DNA of 64,000 bases from CAWKDC01 sp964383495 (GTDB taxonomy: Bacteria > Pseudomonadota > Gammaproteobacteria > JABCZS01). The position numbers and the translations under genes are program-made. The stretch lies in the NCBI GenBank assembly GCA_964383495.1, contig CAYLHG010000007.1, positions 3,176 to 67,175 on the forward strand, in the 5' to 3' direction. The notes below the pieces were generated by a model. That model made no database searches and was not told the origin of the DNA. It saw only the letters and a list, made by a program, of their open reading frames with translations. Of the stretch, positions 8,863-17,510 are shown in pieces; the stretch's first letter is position 1, and every line of letters starts with the position of its first letter.

Positions 8863-9579
8863 ATGAATTTATTCAAATCGATAGCAATAGTTTCACTGGT
8901 ACTCGGCCTCACGGTAAACGCGGCAATGGCAAAAATCAACCTTATGCCAGAGGAACCACCCGCTTGCGGTGTGGTGGCTGATCCTAATGCAGGCGCAAAT
9001 ACATTGTCCATTAGCTCTCCTAGTAAAGACCTAGAGAAAGCAAGCGACCATGTGACATATTGGACAAAAGGTCTCTGCACGAAAAAAGAGGGGAAAAGTT
9101 TTTATAAGAATCTTGCCGATGATTGTCAAAAGGCAGCTCAACACGGGGCGGACAGACGTACTCAGGACAAAGGTAATAAAATCCAGAAGTGCGTAAAAGG
9201 CTTCAACGCTTGGGTTGCATTAAACACAAAGGCTGCTAGTGATAAGGCTGATGCTGATGCTGATAAAGCCAAAGCAGATGAAGCTGCTGCGCTGCAAGCG
9301 AAGGTAGACGCTTGTGATAAAATGGCTGCGGGGTCAGGCTCTGATTGTGCCTGCCGAAATGAATTCAAAACTAAAGTGAGCGATGCAACTTCTACACAAG
9401 ATTTTGTCAATGGGACGACTCAACCTTTAGTTGCTGGATTGAAAACATGGATTCCTAATACAGGCGTGCCTGCTGTAGGCCAATGCCCTGCTGGAAACGC
9501 ACCATGCCAACAAAGACAAGACTTGATCGATGCAAGAACATGCTGTGCTTTAGTGAATGGTAGTGACTGCGGCGTGTAA
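8863..9579 (+). CDS. Secreted Cys-containing Ala-rich protein of unknown function
   Basis: A 238-residue protein with a clear Sec signal peptide (cut after AMA, about residue 23) and an AGGAG ribosome site. The mature part has a charged Ala/Asp/Lys-rich stretch (about residues 125-150) likely to form a helix or coiled coil, flanked by segments with paired cysteines (CDKM, CAC, CCAL) that would form disulfides in the periplasm. No enzyme motif is seen and no family is recognised. A strong terminator follows the stop, so it is monocistronic. Exported structural or binding protein is the most that can be said. Confidence 0.7.
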   Translation: MNLFKSIAIVSLVLGLTVNAAMAKINLMPEEPPACGVVADPNAGANTLSISSPSKDLEKASDHVTYWTKGLCTKKEGKSFYKNLADDCQKAAQHGADRRTQDKGNKIQKCVKGFNAWVALNTKAASDKADADADKAKADEAAALQAKVDACDKMAAGSGSDCACRNEFKTKVSDATSTQDFVNGTTQPLVAGLKTWIPNTGVPAVGQCPAGNAPCQQRQDLIDARTCCALVNGSDCGV

Positions 9580-9592
9580 TCCTAAACCTTTT

Positions 9593-9630
9593 AAAAATCC
9601 CGGGCGACATAAGTCCTCCGGGATTTTTTT
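9593..9630 (+). terminator. Rho-independent terminator
   Basis: An 11-bp stem AAAAATCCCGG / CCGGGATTTTT (9593-9603 with 9618-9628) with a 14-base loop, followed by T residues, directly downstream of the secreted protein gene. Confidence 0.85.
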
Positions 9631-9660
9631 GGCCGCTCTTAAAGAAATCAAGGAACACCA

Positions 9661-10293
9661 ATGAACAATACTCGCTGGCTTTTAACCTATGGCTTTCTCA
9701 TCATCATCGCGAGCGTTTGCTTTACTTATTTTTGGGTAGATATCCCCTTGGTAGAATGGGCCCATGCACATGAATTACGACAATACAAATGGCTGCATGT
9801 CGCGCAGCAAATTCCCGAAATATTTCCTTATGCAGCTTTTTTAATTGTCTTAATGATAGGAATACGGTCGTGTTACACCCAACCTAAATATGTTGAAAAA
9901 GCACTGCTATGCGCTTCCTTAAGCTATATTTTAGTGAATTTTTTAACTGATATATTTAAAATAATATTCGCCCGCACCTGGCCCGCAACCTGGACCAACA
10001 ATAACCCCTCATGGCTTACTGATAACATTTATGGATTTTTTTGGTTTATTGATAATCCTGGCTATCGAAGCTTTCCCTCTGGTCATACTTCTGCAACATT
10101 TGCAGTAGTTATTACGCTTTGTTATTTCTATCCTAAATTTCGCTGGCTTGGCGCGGCTGCATGTACGCTTGTTATGTTAGGGCTAATCAGCAATTATTAC
10201 CATTATTTGAGTGATATTTTAGCGGGAGCTTATCTAGGCACTCTAACAGCTTATTTAACATTGCGGTTTTACGAGCCTATTGCACGTTATTAA
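9661..10293 (+). CDS. PAP2-family membrane phosphatase
   Basis: A 210-residue membrane protein with about five to six hydrophobic segments. PAP2 motifs: K100 with RTWP (105-108), PSGH (139-142) and HYLSD (181-185). The histidine and aspartate of the third motif are present, but the arginine usually found six residues before the histidine is not at its expected place (a leucine there), which is atypical. The family removes phosphate from lipid phosphates such as undecaprenyl pyrophosphate or lipid A at the outer face of the inner membrane. Adjacent sugar genes favour a lipid-carrier or LPS substrate. It sits between a terminator and the rmlB promoter, so it is probably its own unit. Confidence 0.8.
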   Translation: MNNTRWLLTYGFLIIIASVCFTYFWVDIPLVEWAHAHELRQYKWLHVAQQIPEIFPYAAFLIVLMIGIRSCYTQPKYVEKALLCASLSYILVNFLTDIFKIIFARTWPATWTNNNPSWLTDNIYGFFWFIDNPGYRSFPSGHTSATFAVVITLCYFYPKFRWLGAAACTLVMLGLISNYYHYLSDILAGAYLGTLTAYLTLRFYEPIARY

Positions 10294-10334
10294 CTCCTCT
10301 TGAAAAGCTCCTCGATGTACTTTCGTTCGGGTTC

Positions 10335-10343
10335 TGGTATAAT
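10335..10343 (+). promoter_or_regulatory. Extended -10 element upstream of rmlB
   Basis: TGGTATAAT at 10335-10343, identical to the element before the PP2C-like gene. It lies inside a possible longer reading frame of rmlB and therefore supports the downstream start at 10375. No convincing -35 is visible. Confidence 0.5.
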
Positions 10344-10374
10344 CGCTACGTTTTTTAGGAGAAATCTTACACTT

Positions 10375-11466
10375 ATGGGCGTAGCTAACACAGAAAAAAC
10401 TATTTTAGTCACAGGCGGCGCTGGGTTTATTGGCTCTAATTTTGTGTTGAACTGGCTGAACCACGCTACTGATACTGTTGTTAACATTGATTTATTGACT
10501 TACGCAGGCAATATTAAAAACCTAGATTCTCTATCTAAAAACCCCGCACATGTATTTGTCCAAGGCGATATAGCGGATAAAGAGCTGCTCTCACATCTGC
10601 TCGCCACTTATAAACCTTATGCCGTGGTTAACTTTGCGGCGGAAAGCCATGTAGATCGCTCTATTCTAAACCCTGATCAATTTATTCATACTAATGTAGT
10701 GGGTGTATATCATTTATTAGAAGCAACTCGTGATTATTGGGAAGGTTTAACGTCGCCAGAAAAAGCTGCGTTTCGTTTTTTGCATGTGAGCACTGATGAA
10801 GTGTATGGATCTTTAGAGAAACATGATCCTGCTTTTACAGAGCATTCACAATACCAACCTAATAGTCCTTATTCTGCCAGCAAGGCCGCTTCTGATCACT
10901 TGGTGCGTGCCTGGTATCATACATATGATTTTCCCGTATTGACGACTAATTGCTCTAATAATTACGGGCCTTATCAATTTCCTGAAAAATTAATTCCGTT
11001 AGTGATTACAAACGCGCTTGCAGGCAAACCATTACCAATATACGGTGATGGGCAAAATATTAGGGATTGGTTATTTGTAACAGATCATTGTTCTGCGATA
11101 CGCACTGTATTAGCAAAAGGCAAGCCAGGAGAATGTTACAACATCGGCGGCAATAATGAAAAAACAAATTTAGAAGTGGTAGAAACCATTTGCACATTGC
11201 TTGATGAGTACGCTCCATTATCTAAAACGCACCTTACTCATCCTGTCACCAAGAAAAATTTACTTTCATATCGTGATCTCATTACTTTCGTCAAAGACAG
11301 ACAAGGGCATGACAGAAGATACGCCATTGATTCTACAAAAATTCAAAAAGAATTGGGTTGGCGCCCGAATGAATCTTTTGAAACAGGATTAGAAAAAACA
11401 GTAAGATGGTATTTAGACAATACGTTATGGGTACAGGAATTAAGGCAAGAAGCATTACAGGTTTAA
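10375..11466 (+). CDS. rmlB: dTDP-glucose 4,6-dehydratase
   Basis: Second enzyme of dTDP-L-rhamnose synthesis; converts dTDP-glucose to the 4-keto-6-deoxy sugar in the cytoplasm using bound NAD. From the chosen start the Rossmann motif GGAGFIG is at about residues 14-20, the AAESHVDRS substrate motif near 85-95, STDEVYG near 135-141 and the catalytic YSASK near 165. Length (363) is normal. A frame extends upstream to 10300, but the promoter element at 10335-10343 and AGGAG 14 bases before the ATG at 10375 favour the shorter form. First gene of an rmlBACD operon with two glycosyltransferases. Confidence 0.95.
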   Translation: MGVANTEKTILVTGGAGFIGSNFVLNWLNHATDTVVNIDLLTYAGNIKNLDSLSKNPAHVFVQGDIADKELLSHLLATYKPYAVVNFAAESHVDRSILNPDQFIHTNVVGVYHLLEATRDYWEGLTSPEKAAFRFLHVSTDEVYGSLEKHDPAFTEHSQYQPNSPYSASKAASDHLVRAWYHTYDFPVLTTNCSNNYGPYQFPEKLIPLVITNALAGKPLPIYGDGQNIRDWLFVTDHCSAIRTVLAKGKPGECYNIGGNNEKTNLEVVETICTLLDEYAPLSKTHLTHPVTKKNLLSYRDLITFVKDRQGHDRRYAIDSTKIQKELGWRPNESFETGLEKTVRWYLDNTLWVQELRQEALQV

Positions 11467-11469
11467 ACG

Positions 11470-12363
11470 ATGAGTACAACGATGGAAAGAAAAGGCATTA
11501 TTCTTGCTGGCGGATCAGGAACGCGACTGTACCCTTCTACCATTGGCGTTTCCAAACAGTTATTACCTGTTTTCGATAAGCCCATGGTGTACTATCCCTT
11601 ATCGGTATTAATGCTTGCTGGAATCCAAGATATCTTAATTATTTCTACTCCCCGAGATTTACCCTTTTATAAGTATTTACTAGGTGATGGTACAAAGTGG
11701 GGAATACGTTTGAATTATCTTGTGCAAGAATCCCCTGCTGGTTTGGCGCAGGCATTCACGATTGGCGCGCCTTTTATTGGGCAATCCCCTTCTGCATTGG
11801 TTTTGGGCGATAATATTTTTTATGGAGATGGGTTTTCACAACTATTAATGCATGCAAATGATCGAAAAGAAGGCGCAACTGTTTTCGCTTACCGCGTACA
11901 AGATCCTGAAAGATACGGCATTGTAGAGTTCGACAAAAATGGCAAAGCCATATCGTTAGAAGAAAAACCTACCAAACCAAAATCAGATTATGCAGTCACA
12001 GGTTTATATTTTTATGACAATGACGTCATTAAATTTGCACAACATATTAAACCTTCTGCTCGCGGAGAGCTTGAAATAACAGATATTAATGATCTTTATC
12101 TAAAAGAAAATAAATTATCTGTTACTACGCTTGGTAGAGGCTATGCATGGCTGGATACAGGCACACATGAATCTTTATTAGAGGCTTCACAATTTATTGC
12201 TGCTGTAGAACATAGACAAGGCTTTAAAATAGGTTGCCCAGAAGAAATTGCTTTAAGAAAAGGTTGGATTACACACGATCACCTCGAAAAATTAGGAAAG
12301 GAATTATCTAAAAACCAATATGGGCAATACTTACTCAAACTTGCAAAAGAGACAACCCTATGA
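11470..12363 (+). CDS. rmlA: Glucose-1-phosphate thymidylyltransferase
   Basis: First enzyme of the dTDP-rhamnose pathway: glucose-1-phosphate plus dTTP gives dTDP-glucose. The nucleotide-binding signature LAGGSGTRLYPST is at the N-terminus, followed by SKQLLPVFDKPMVYYPLS, then QESPAGLAQAF and the LGDNIFYG metal-binding segment. Length of 297 is typical of the RmlA short form. ATG at 11470 is used; a second ATG four codons later is possible. It lies three bases after rmlB and overlaps rmlC by 4 bases. Confidence 0.95.
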   Translation: MSTTMERKGIILAGGSGTRLYPSTIGVSKQLLPVFDKPMVYYPLSVLMLAGIQDILIISTPRDLPFYKYLLGDGTKWGIRLNYLVQESPAGLAQAFTIGAPFIGQSPSALVLGDNIFYGDGFSQLLMHANDRKEGATVFAYRVQDPERYGIVEFDKNGKAISLEEKPTKPKSDYAVTGLYFYDNDVIKFAQHIKPSARGELEITDINDLYLKENKLSVTTLGRGYAWLDTGTHESLLEASQFIAAVEHRQGFKIGCPEEIALRKGWITHDHLEKLGKELSKNQYGQYLLKLAKETTL

Positions 12364-12899
12364 AAGCCACTCATTTAGAAATACCAGCCGTTATATTGTT
12401 TGAGCCAAAAGTATTTTCTGATAATCGCGGCTTCTTCTTTGAAAGTTTTAATCATAATATTTTTGAAGAAGCACTTGGACATCCAGTTAATTTTGTTCAA
12501 GACAATCACTCCTACTCCACACAAGGCGTATTAAGAGGACTGCATTATCAATTAGAACCTAAAGCACAGGGCAAATTAGTACGTATTATTCGGGGTGAGG
12601 TGTTTGATGTTGCCGTAGACATTAGAAAATCATCTCCAACGTTTGGAAAATGGGTAGGCGTTATTTTATCTGCAGAAAATAAAAAACAATTATGGATTCC
12701 ACCAGGCTTTGCTCACGGTTTCCTAACATTATCAGATTGCGCAGAAATGCATTACAAAACAACAGAATATTACGCTCCTGATTTTGATAGAAGTATTATA
12801 TGGAACGATCCTACCATTGGCATTCAATGGCCAACATTAGATGTTGAACATGACTACATTATTTCGAACAAAGATTTAGTAGGCAATTTTTTAGTATAA
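12360..12899 (+). CDS. rmlC: dTDP-4-dehydrorhamnose 3,5-epimerase
   Basis: Third step of dTDP-L-rhamnose synthesis, epimerising C3 and C5 of the 4-keto intermediate. A 179-residue cupin: DNRGFFFESF near the N-terminus, then QDNHSYSTQGVLRGLHYQ holding the catalytic histidine, GEVFDVAVDIRKSSPTFG, and WIPPGFAHGF. Length matches the family. Start overlaps the rmlA stop by 4 bases, indicating translational coupling. Confidence 0.95.
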   Translation: MKATHLEIPAVILFEPKVFSDNRGFFFESFNHNIFEEALGHPVNFVQDNHSYSTQGVLRGLHYQLEPKAQGKLVRIIRGEVFDVAVDIRKSSPTFGKWVGVILSAENKKQLWIPPGFAHGFLTLSDCAEMHYKTTEYYAPDFDRSIIWNDPTIGIQWPTLDVEHDYIISNKDLVGNFLV

Positions 12900-12909
12900 G
12901 GGTAACAAA

Positions 12910-13755
12910 ATGATTCTAGTGATTGGCGCAAGTGGCACGTTGGGTGGTTATTTCACGGCATCTCTGGATAAAAAAAATATCCCGTATGAGGCACCCTCAA
13001 GCAAAGAATTGAATATTTGCTCTGATGAGTCTGTCAATAATTTTTTCAAAAAATCAAAAAAATTTGATGCGATTTATTTATTAGCTGCAGAAACTAATGT
13101 TGATTTATGCGAAACAGATCCTAATAAAGGATATGTAAAGAATTTTTTAGGCACAGAGCGAATTGCAAAACAAGCAGCTATTTCTGATGCCTATCTAGTT
13201 TATATCTCAACCTCCTCTGTATTTGGTGGAGGTCTCCCGAAATGGAGACATTGTGAAATTGACACACCCAATCCTGTCAATTTATATGGAAGCTCTAAAC
13301 TGTTTGGCGAAAAAGCTGTTCAGAAATATTGCCAGCATCATTTAATTGTTAGATCATCTTGGATGATCGGTGGTGGACCAGAAAGAGATAAAAAATTCCT
13401 TTCAAAAATTATTCCTCAGCTCCAACAAGGGGCAGATATTAATATTGTGCATGACAAATTCGGCGCGTTAACTTATGCAAAAGACCTAGCCGATTTTCTC
13501 GTCGAATCTTATCAAAAATCTTATACTGGCGTTGTACATTTCGCATCCATTGATTACGCAAGCCGTTACGATATTGCAAAATACGTGGCAAAGCGCATAG
13601 GCTCTAAATCTAAAATCAGAGGCATTGACTCATGCTGCTTCCCTTTGCCAGCCCCTCGCCCTATATCTGAAGCTTTATATTCAGTAGTGGGTTATATACA
13701 AGAACGAGCATGGGAAGATATTATTGATGATTATTTAAAGGAGTGGATTAAATGA
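12910..13755 (+). CDS. rmlD: dTDP-4-dehydrorhamnose reductase-like protein
   Basis: Last enzyme of dTDP-rhamnose synthesis, an NAD(P)H-dependent extended SDR. GASGTLGGYF at about residues 6-15 is the cofactor motif, LLAAETNVDLCE matches the AAYTxVD-type segment, STSSVFGG the Ser strand and YGSSKLFGE the Tyr-Lys pair. A diverged RmlD (281 residues); the operon position after rmlBAC makes the assignment strong. It overlaps the next gene by 4 bases. Confidence 0.85.
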   Translation: MILVIGASGTLGGYFTASLDKKNIPYEAPSSKELNICSDESVNNFFKKSKKFDAIYLLAAETNVDLCETDPNKGYVKNFLGTERIAKQAAISDAYLVYISTSSVFGGGLPKWRHCEIDTPNPVNLYGSSKLFGEKAVQKYCQHHLIVRSSWMIGGGPERDKKFLSKIIPQLQQGADINIVHDKFGALTYAKDLADFLVESYQKSYTGVVHFASIDYASRYDIAKYVAKRIGSKSKIRGIDSCCFPLPAPRPISEALYSVVGYIQERAWEDIIDDYLKEWIK

Positions 13756-15077
13756 ACAAGTTAACAAAGAATATTAAAAAAACTTATGCATTGTATTCCC
13801 ATTCTCGTGAGCAAGGTCTATCCGTCACGAGCGCCTTATTACTTATCGCGTATAGAATAACTATTCTTTTTTTTAGAGGCCGCAATATTCCAGAAAAAAT
13901 TATTCAACTGGATCTCTTTGATATTGCACCCACATCACCCTCAAATAAAGCGACCCTCAGCGCCAAGCCGGCGTCGCAACAAAAATTATTTATTTGGGTA
14001 ATTCCACGAACTGACAATATTTGGAGTGGCGGACACTACACTCTTTTTCGTTTTATAATTTTTTTTGCAAAAAAGCATCAAGTTAAAAATATTATTTATG
14101 TTTATGATGAATTTAATGGCCCTCAAGCAATTAATGCTTTTCAAGAAAAGCTGAACACTACATTTAATACAACACATTTCCATCTAACGGGTGAGATTAA
14201 CCAACTTCCTATGGGCGACGCGGTCATTGCAACAACATGGATATCTGCTTATTTTGCGAGAAAAATTGCTGCGAAAGAAAAATTTTATTTTATGCAAGAT
14301 TACGAAAGTTTATTTTACCATGCAGGAACTCAAGCATTGCAAGCAAATTATACTTACCAATTTGGTTTCCATGGAATAACAGGCGGGCTTTGGTTAAAAA
14401 GTATTTATGAATCTTACGGTAATCAAGCACAACATTATATTTTTAGTGCCGATCGCGATATTTTTTACCCTGCTGATCCTGAAAACCTAATACGAGATGA
14501 AGTTAAGCGTATATTCTTTTACGGCCGCCCTTCCACCCCCCGTCGAGCTTACGAGTTAGGGATGGTTGCACTTGCTATGGTTGCAAGAGAATATCCCCAC
14601 ATAGAAATTGTCATTGCAGGTTTATCTGGGTTATCACGCCCTGGTTTTAGATGCACTTTACTAGGGAATCTATCTTTAAAAGAAACTGGGGATCTCTATA
14701 GAACCTGCGATATAGGCATTGCATTATCGGCAACGAATATGTCTTATCTTCCTGTTGAACTAATGGCCTCTGGCTGCCCTGTTATTTCCAACGATGGCCC
14801 ACAAGTGGAATGGTTCTGCAAAGATCAATATAATTGCTTGTTGACTTCGCCTGTGCCAAGCGATATTTTTCGCGCAGTAAAACAACTTGTAGAATCAAAG
14901 GCCTTACGTCAAGAATTGGCACAAAATGGTTTAAAAACCATACAAACCACTACATGGGAACAAGAGATGGAGAAGGTCTATCAATATATCTCTCATAACC
15001 TTCAAGCTACTACTGTTGATAAAGGCTGTAACATCACACCGCATAATATTCTCACCAATCCCGGAGAACTCCAATGA
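13752..15077 (+). CDS. WsaF-like glycosyltransferase, probable rhamnosyltransferase
   Basis: A 441-residue GT-B type transferase. The middle region opens with FIWVIPRTDNIWSGGHYT and the C-terminal half has the donor-binding pattern YLPVELMASGCPVIS followed by an acidic residue, as in WsaF, a rhamnosyltransferase of S-layer glycan synthesis. A cytoplasmic enzyme. Because it is translationally coupled to rmlD, dTDP-rhamnose is the likely donor. The first 75 residues are an extra N-terminal segment with little recognisable content. It overlaps the next glycosyltransferase by 4 bases. Confidence 0.75.
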   Translation: MNKLTKNIKKTYALYSHSREQGLSVTSALLLIAYRITILFFRGRNIPEKIIQLDLFDIAPTSPSNKATLSAKPASQQKLFIWVIPRTDNIWSGGHYTLFRFIIFFAKKHQVKNIIYVYDEFNGPQAINAFQEKLNTTFNTTHFHLTGEINQLPMGDAVIATTWISAYFARKIAAKEKFYFMQDYESLFYHAGTQALQANYTYQFGFHGITGGLWLKSIYESYGNQAQHYIFSADRDIFYPADPENLIRDEVKRIFFYGRPSTPRRAYELGMVALAMVAREYPHIEIVIAGLSGLSRPGFRCTLLGNLSLKETGDLYRTCDIGIALSATNMSYLPVELMASGCPVISNDGPQVEWFCKDQYNCLLTSPVPSDIFRAVKQLVESKALRQELAQNGLKTIQTTTWEQEMEKVYQYISHNLQATTVDKGCNITPHNILTNPGELQ

Positions 15078-17482
15078 GTCTTTTGCATTATTCTCGTAAA
15101 AACAAACAAGTTATTTTCACTATCACTGAAGCAGAGTATGCCATAATGGCACTCACTATGTTTGACAGTGTAAGTCAGTTTTATCAAGACAGCGATTTAG
15201 TTTTATTTGTCATTGGCATGGGAACCCTTAGAAAATTAGATGGCAATATTAGCATAGTTTATATTGACGACATAGTGGACGAATTGGATTTAGACCAAAG
15301 ATTAGCGTACTATCTCACTGTAGAGCTAGCCACATCATTTCGACCACAATGTTTTGAATTTCTTTTTGCTCAAAATTATGAAAGAGCCATCTATTTAGAT
15401 CCAGATACATATGTGTTCAGACGTATGACAGAAGTCGACGATTTATTACAGAACAGTGCCAATGGCATCGTTACACCTCATTCTTTACATACTCTTGCCA
15501 CAAACAATCCTGCACTTCACGGAGACGCGGATGCTATTCTGCTGCAATGCGGAATATTCAATTTGGGCTTTCTTGCTCTTAAAAATACTGATGAAACTCT
15601 GAGAATGCTAAAGTGGTGGAGGGAAAAACTTAAATGGAAATGTCTTGCTAATATGGCAGATGGCTATTTTGTAGATCAAAAATGGTTAGAATTTTTACCC
15701 GTATATTTTGATGGGTTCCATATTCTAAAGCTACCCACGTACAATTTAGCGCCCTGGAATGCTGGACAATACAAAATATTGCCGGATTCATCTGCCAGTA
15801 ATTTTTTCATCAATGATTTTGATCACCCTGTTGCTTTTATTCATTTCAGCGGGATGAAAAGAGCTGACAAGCATTTTATACATATGCTAGAGCCGTATAA
15901 TTTTTATTTAAACCAGATGCTAAAAAGAAAATTCATAAAACTTGGCTTTGTGAATTACGAAATCAGGTTGAAACAAAAAAATTTTTATTTAGATAAAGTA
16001 TGCATTCCTCTCTATAAGGATTACGTTAACGAAACCGAGAACACTAGCAGTAACCCTCTGGTTGATCCTGAATTTTACAATTTTTTGCATAGCATGGATT
16101 ATGAGACTCAGCTTCCTGTCTATATAAAAAAACTTTATGAAATAATGCCAGAAATATTTATAGGATATCTGTACAAAACATCGACAATAAGTTATGACAG
16201 CTTCATCCCACTCATTAAAGAAGAATTTTCCTTTGATGGGACAGTGAGTCTAGAAACCATGATACAACTGAGAAATGATAGTATCAAGGTCGATTACAAA
16301 ATTAAATATGCTGATGAACTGCTCAAAACAGAACACCATCACAAAGCAAAATCTAAATTTTCGCATCACCTTGCCCTACTTTCTTTCGGGGATGACCTAA
16401 AAAATCATGGAGGGCAGAAGAGTTCAGCATCAGATCAAGAAATAATAGTCAAGTCTGACAGAACTGAAATTATCAACGGAAATATTCGCGTATGCATTCC
16501 TCACATGGATGAGCGTGGAAATTTGCAAAATCTTACTGATATCAAAGCAGAAGATTATACAGAGCTTTGGGTCCCTAGCACTTATTGTGAAAAAAAGCTG
16601 CGTTCAGCGCATGGGCTTTCCAAGCTAGCGACAATCCCTTATCCTGTGTTAAAGCCTAAATATAAAATCCAAGAAATAGAAATACCGAATAATAAATTTA
16701 TTGTCATGATGCGCCATGATTTTAATCAAGATTTTACAAGCCAAAACCCTCTAGCAAGTTTAAAAGCATTCCAGAAAGCTTTTGAACACAAAACTAACGT
16801 TTTGCTCCTTTGCTTTCTTGGTAATGTAAAGCATTCAGAGGATTATAAGGCTCTAATTGCAGCTTTTCGTGAAGAGAAAAATGCAAAAATCATTGAGGGA
16901 ACACTGGATGACGACTTATATTATAGCTACTTACATTATACGGATTGTTTAATTTCTTTACATGAAGAAACCATTTTTGGTTACGCACTGGCTGAAGCCA
17001 TGAGCCTTGGCAAGTATGTTATTGCAACCACCAATGGCGGCAATACCGACTATATGAATGCTGAAAATAGCTTTCTGATTGGTAATTTACTCCTTAATAG
17101 CTCTGCCGCAGAAGCGGCCAAAACGTTGGCTTCAATCTACGAAAATACTAACATCCGAGATGATAAAAGCAAAAAGGCTAAATTGTCTATACAGAAACAT
17201 TTATCGCCAAATACAGTGGGATTCATCATGCAAAAGCGTTTGGAAATACTAAACAATTCAAAAAGCCCAGTTTCAGTACCAGTTTGGTTGAAGCAATTAC
17301 GAAGACTTAAGGCTTTTTTAAAGCCGCGTTTAAAAAAAATACCTTTATGCGTAAGGATCTACATAAAACTTAAAAGCATCAGAGATCGATACCTTTTTCC
17401 AAGAGCCGGTCACAATAACTCATACGTGACTGTAACCAAAATTCTACTTAAGCGCATAAAACGCCCTGTTGTTTTGGAATAA
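15074..17482 (+). CDS. Two-domain glycosyltransferase (GT-A plus GT-B like)
   Basis: An 802-residue protein that looks like two transferases in one chain. Residues 10-280 resemble a GT-A (GT8-like) domain: YERAIYLDPDTYVF contains the DxD metal motif at D109-D111, and the later HFSGMKRAD fits the family. Residues 480-730 resemble the donor half of GT4 enzymes: LHEETIFGYALAEAMSLGKY, then ATTNGGNTDYM. Between them is a linker with no clear family. A basic C-terminal tail (about 745-802) could bind membrane. It ends the rml operon, so it probably extends the same rhamnose-containing glycan; donor and acceptor are unknown. Confidence 0.7.
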   Translation: MSLLHYSRKNKQVIFTITEAEYAIMALTMFDSVSQFYQDSDLVLFVIGMGTLRKLDGNISIVYIDDIVDELDLDQRLAYYLTVELATSFRPQCFEFLFAQNYERAIYLDPDTYVFRRMTEVDDLLQNSANGIVTPHSLHTLATNNPALHGDADAILLQCGIFNLGFLALKNTDETLRMLKWWREKLKWKCLANMADGYFVDQKWLEFLPVYFDGFHILKLPTYNLAPWNAGQYKILPDSSASNFFINDFDHPVAFIHFSGMKRADKHFIHMLEPYNFYLNQMLKRKFIKLGFVNYEIRLKQKNFYLDKVCIPLYKDYVNETENTSSNPLVDPEFYNFLHSMDYETQLPVYIKKLYEIMPEIFIGYLYKTSTISYDSFIPLIKEEFSFDGTVSLETMIQLRNDSIKVDYKIKYADELLKTEHHHKAKSKFSHHLALLSFGDDLKNHGGQKSSASDQEIIVKSDRTEIINGNIRVCIPHMDERGNLQNLTDIKAEDYTELWVPSTYCEKKLRSAHGLSKLATIPYPVLKPKYKIQEIEIPNNKFIVMMRHDFNQDFTSQNPLASLKAFQKAFEHKTNVLLLCFLGNVKHSEDYKALIAAFREEKNAKIIEGTLDDDLYYSYLHYTDCLISLHEETIFGYALAEAMSLGKYVIATTNGGNTDYMNAENSFLIGNLLLNSSAAEAAKTLASIYENTNIRDDKSKKAKLSIQKHLSPNTVGFIMQKRLEILNNSKSPVSVPVWLKQLRRLKAFLKPRLKKIPLCVRIYIKLKSIRDRYLFPRAGHNNSYVTVTKILLKRIKRPVVLE

Positions 17483-17510
17483 TCAAGGGCATGTGTTCTC
17501 ACGGACTTTG

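Noticed and set aside
10300..10374. Longer N-terminus for rmlB
   Set aside because: Contains a promoter-like TGGTATAAT and no family homology; the start at 10375 has a proper ribosome site.
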